The notes below the pieces were generated by a model. It was given only the letters and a program-made list of their open reading frames with translations, ran no database searches and was not told the origin of the DNA. Source: Chara braunii (Eukaryota; Streptophyta; Charophyceae; Charales; Characeae). From it: DNA of 28,779 nucleotides. The stretch is taken from positions 90,745 through 119,523 of the forward strand of contig BFEA01000966.1 in assembly GCA_003427395.1 (NCBI GenBank). The letters run 5' to 3'. Every line of letters starts with the position of its first letter. Position 1 is the first letter of the stretch. Below, in pieces: positions 27,302 through 28,779 of this stretch. Made by a program: the position numbers and the translations under genes.

Positions 27302-27823
27302 TCATTTCCGTCGTGATGCGCTTGGAGTTGTGGCTGCAGGGTCGCCATCTTCGGGCTTAGGGGGCTCGGGATCCCTGGTCGTGTCGTCGCCGATGCGCAG
27401 GCTCGCCCCGCAGGTGAACTCTAGCTGCTGTTTCCCGGCGGCAATCTCCTCCCGCTTGCGCGCCGCCTCGGGATCTTCTGCCTCGGTGCCGGTGCGCAAA
27501 GCTTCTTCCGGCAAAGCTTCCCACTCCGATCCGGCTTCCTAGTCTTCGTCGCCTTCGTCTTCGTCTTCTTCTTCTTCTTCATCTTCTTCTTCTACACTCT
27601 GCTCCCCTTCGCTGTACTCACTATAAATTCCTTCCTCCGGCATCTCGTCGTCGTCGCCGCCCTCTTCTTCAGTGACTTCTTCCACTTCCTTGGGTGTCTT
27701 TTGCTTCAAATAGAAGGCAGGATTGACGATCCCATGTGGCTTTAAGTACTCCGGCCGTGATGGCAGGGCGCTCTCACTCCCGGGCTCCTCCAAACACGTG
27801 GTCCACTGAAGATACAGGGCCAA
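27302..27823 (-). pseudogene. Acidic minus-strand protein, one stop
   Basis: One frame runs from at least 27,823 down to 27,302 with a single TAG at 27,539-27,541. It shows a conserved-looking start (LKPHGIVNPAFYLKQKTPKE), a Glu/Asp block (about 60 residues), then ARKREEIAAGKQQLEF and CGASLRIGDDTTRDPEPPKP. From memory, similar strings occur in many Chara predicted proteins, which would make it a dispersed-element protein; this is unverified. The frame is cut off upstream at about 27,870, where the plus-strand reverse transcriptase begins. Confidence 0.5.
27541..27600. repeat. CTT/CGTCTT microsatellite
   Basis: Pyrimidine-rich trinucleotide tract on the plus strand, coding for the Glu/Asp block of the minus-strand acidic ORF. 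Confidence 0.75.
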
Positions 27824-27872
27824 TGCTCGCGTAAGGACGTGCGGAGCCGGACTATCGTCACTTTGCTAAATA

Positions 27873-28779
27873 ATGTCGAGAGATAACAAAGATCTACGGT
27901 TATGCATCGACTATCGAAAACTTAACGCACAAAGCGTAAAGAACGTCGGCCCTCTCCCTCGGATTTATGATCTCCTTGAGCGGTTAGGCGGCGCGACGTA
28001 CTTCTCGAAGTTGGACTTGAAGTCAAGTTACCACCAGATTGAAATCCAGCCTCAAGACCGGTACAAGACCGCATTCAAGACACGGTACGGGCATTTTGAG
28101 TGGGTTGTGATGCCCTTTGGCCTCACCAATGCCCCCGCAACTTTTCAAGCAGCAATGACGACTGAGTTTTGCGACTTGCTCGATCGCAGCGTCCTCATCT
28201 ACCTTGATGACAACTTGGTTTATAGTAGGACGTTGGACGAGCACATCGTACACCTTCGCGTTGTTCTGAATCGTTTGCGACTAGCCAAGTACAAAGCGAA
28301 TCTCGACAAGTGCGAATTCGCCAAGCAAGAGCTTGAGTACTTGGGTCATTTTGTCATGCCGAAAGGCATTCGTCCCTTAGCGGACAANATCCAAGCCATC
28401 GTGGATTGGCCGGAACCCCGTTGCACGACGGATGTACGCTCTTTCATGGGTTTGGCTGGATATTATCAGCGATTCGTCAAGTCATACTCGAAAGTGGCTG
28501 CTCCTTTGTCGAGACTTCAGTCCCCGAAGGTGCCCTTCGAGTTCGACGACGCAGCCCGTGGCGCGTTCACTACGTTGAAGGCAGCGATGCAAGCCGCACC
28601 TGCCCTCCGTATATACGACTACACCCTACCCACCCAAGTGACTACGGACGCTTCGGGATACGGTATTGGTGCGGTGTTGGAACAGTGTCACGAGGACGGT
28701 TGGCATCCGGTTGAGTATTTCTCCCAAAAGGTGCCTCTCGTCAACACTCTCGACGACGCTAGGAAGAAAGAGCTACTCG
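27873..28779 (+). CDS. Ty3/gypsy reverse transcriptase and RNase H start, partial
   Basis: 302 codons are open to the window end, with no stop. Blocks in order: [63 protein letters not shown], the catalytic YLDDNLVYS (the usual ILVYS has Asn for Ile), [35 protein letters not shown], then the RNase H start [16 protein letters not shown]. The N-terminal reverse transcriptase part (VKKKDG region) and everything before it are missing; a TAA precedes the ATG. One unresolved base is at 28,388. It is a different family from the pol at 19,690 and much less decayed. It continues beyond the window. Confidence 0.95.
   Translation, partial: MSRDNKDLRLCIDYRKLNAQSVKNVGPLPRIYDLLERLGGATYFSKLDLKSSYHQIEIQPQDRYKTAFKTRYGHFEWVVMPFGLTNAPATFQAAMTTEFCDLLDRSVLIYLDDNLVYSRTLDEHIVHLRVVLNRLRLAKYKANLDKCEFAKQELEYLGHFVMPKGIRPLADXIQAIVDWPEPRCTTDVRSFMGLAGYYQRFVKSYSKVAAPLSRLQSPKVPFEFDDAARGAFTTLKAAMQAAPALRIYDYTLPTQVTTDASGYGIGAVLEQCHEDGWHPVEYFSQKVPLVNTLDDARKKELL

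Noticed and set aside
1-28779. tRNA, rRNA or other structured RNA genes
   Set aside because: None recognised by eye. The only tRNA-related sequence is the primer-binding site at 19,343. A covariance-model scan would be needed to exclude them.

Overview
The window looks like a repeat-rich, gene-poor nuclear segment of a green-plant-lineage eukaryote. Supporting signs are several long terminal repeats (LTRs), two Ty3/gypsy-type reverse transcriptases, a primer-binding site matching plant initiator tRNA-Met, many decayed frames, no operon structure, and scaffold N runs. Some protein strings (FAGIRT/VRIPA repeats, an acidic TPKEVEEV protein) remind me of predicted proteins of the charophyte alga Chara braunii. 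That is memory-based inference, not checked.

Left part, 1-3,300: GT-rich low complexity, a near-symmetric 264-bp-arm hairpin (393-926), decayed sequence, then six tandem copies of a unit with a period of exactly 183 bp (2,161-3,283).

Central block, 3,400-13,300, all on the plus strand: an unrecognised ORF (3,433-4,317), a second ORF (5,663-6,313), and a large broken gene (6,310-10,269). That gene's first part has a ParB-like domain and its second part resembles a permuted N4/N6 DNA methyltransferase. After it come an acidic ORF (10,591-11,457), a 314-bp direct duplication and a Ulp1-type (C48) SUMO-protease pseudogene (12,252-13,298). A short palindromic motif recurs throughout: 8-bp arms GAAGTTCG/CGAACTTC around an 8-bp asymmetric spacer, extending to 13-8-13 at 4,756-4,789. 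It lies inside the 183-bp array, between genes and inside coding frames, and a related GGATCC repeat array closes the block at 13,890-14,520. The ParB, methyltransferase and Ulp1 parts, bracketed and interspersed with this motif, are my candidate for an undescribed multi-gene mobile system; the copy here is dead.

Right part, 14,700-26,400: four copies or part copies of one long LTR family (about 2.5-2.7 kb; three direct, one inverted). They contain TATA and CCAAT boxes and, in the three better copies, an ORF whose differences between copies are mainly synonymous. A gag-less internal piece with primer-binding site and reverse transcriptase (19,343-20,800) lies between copies 1 and 2.

Far right, 26,393-28,779: a possible retroelement fragment, a 34-bp G tract, two minus-strand decayed ORFs (one very acidic), and a 5'-truncated but otherwise open gypsy reverse transcriptase that runs off the end. 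Most genes here are inactivated. Nearly all stop codons whose ancestral codon can be inferred are C:G to T:A changes, consistent with decay of methylated cytosines.
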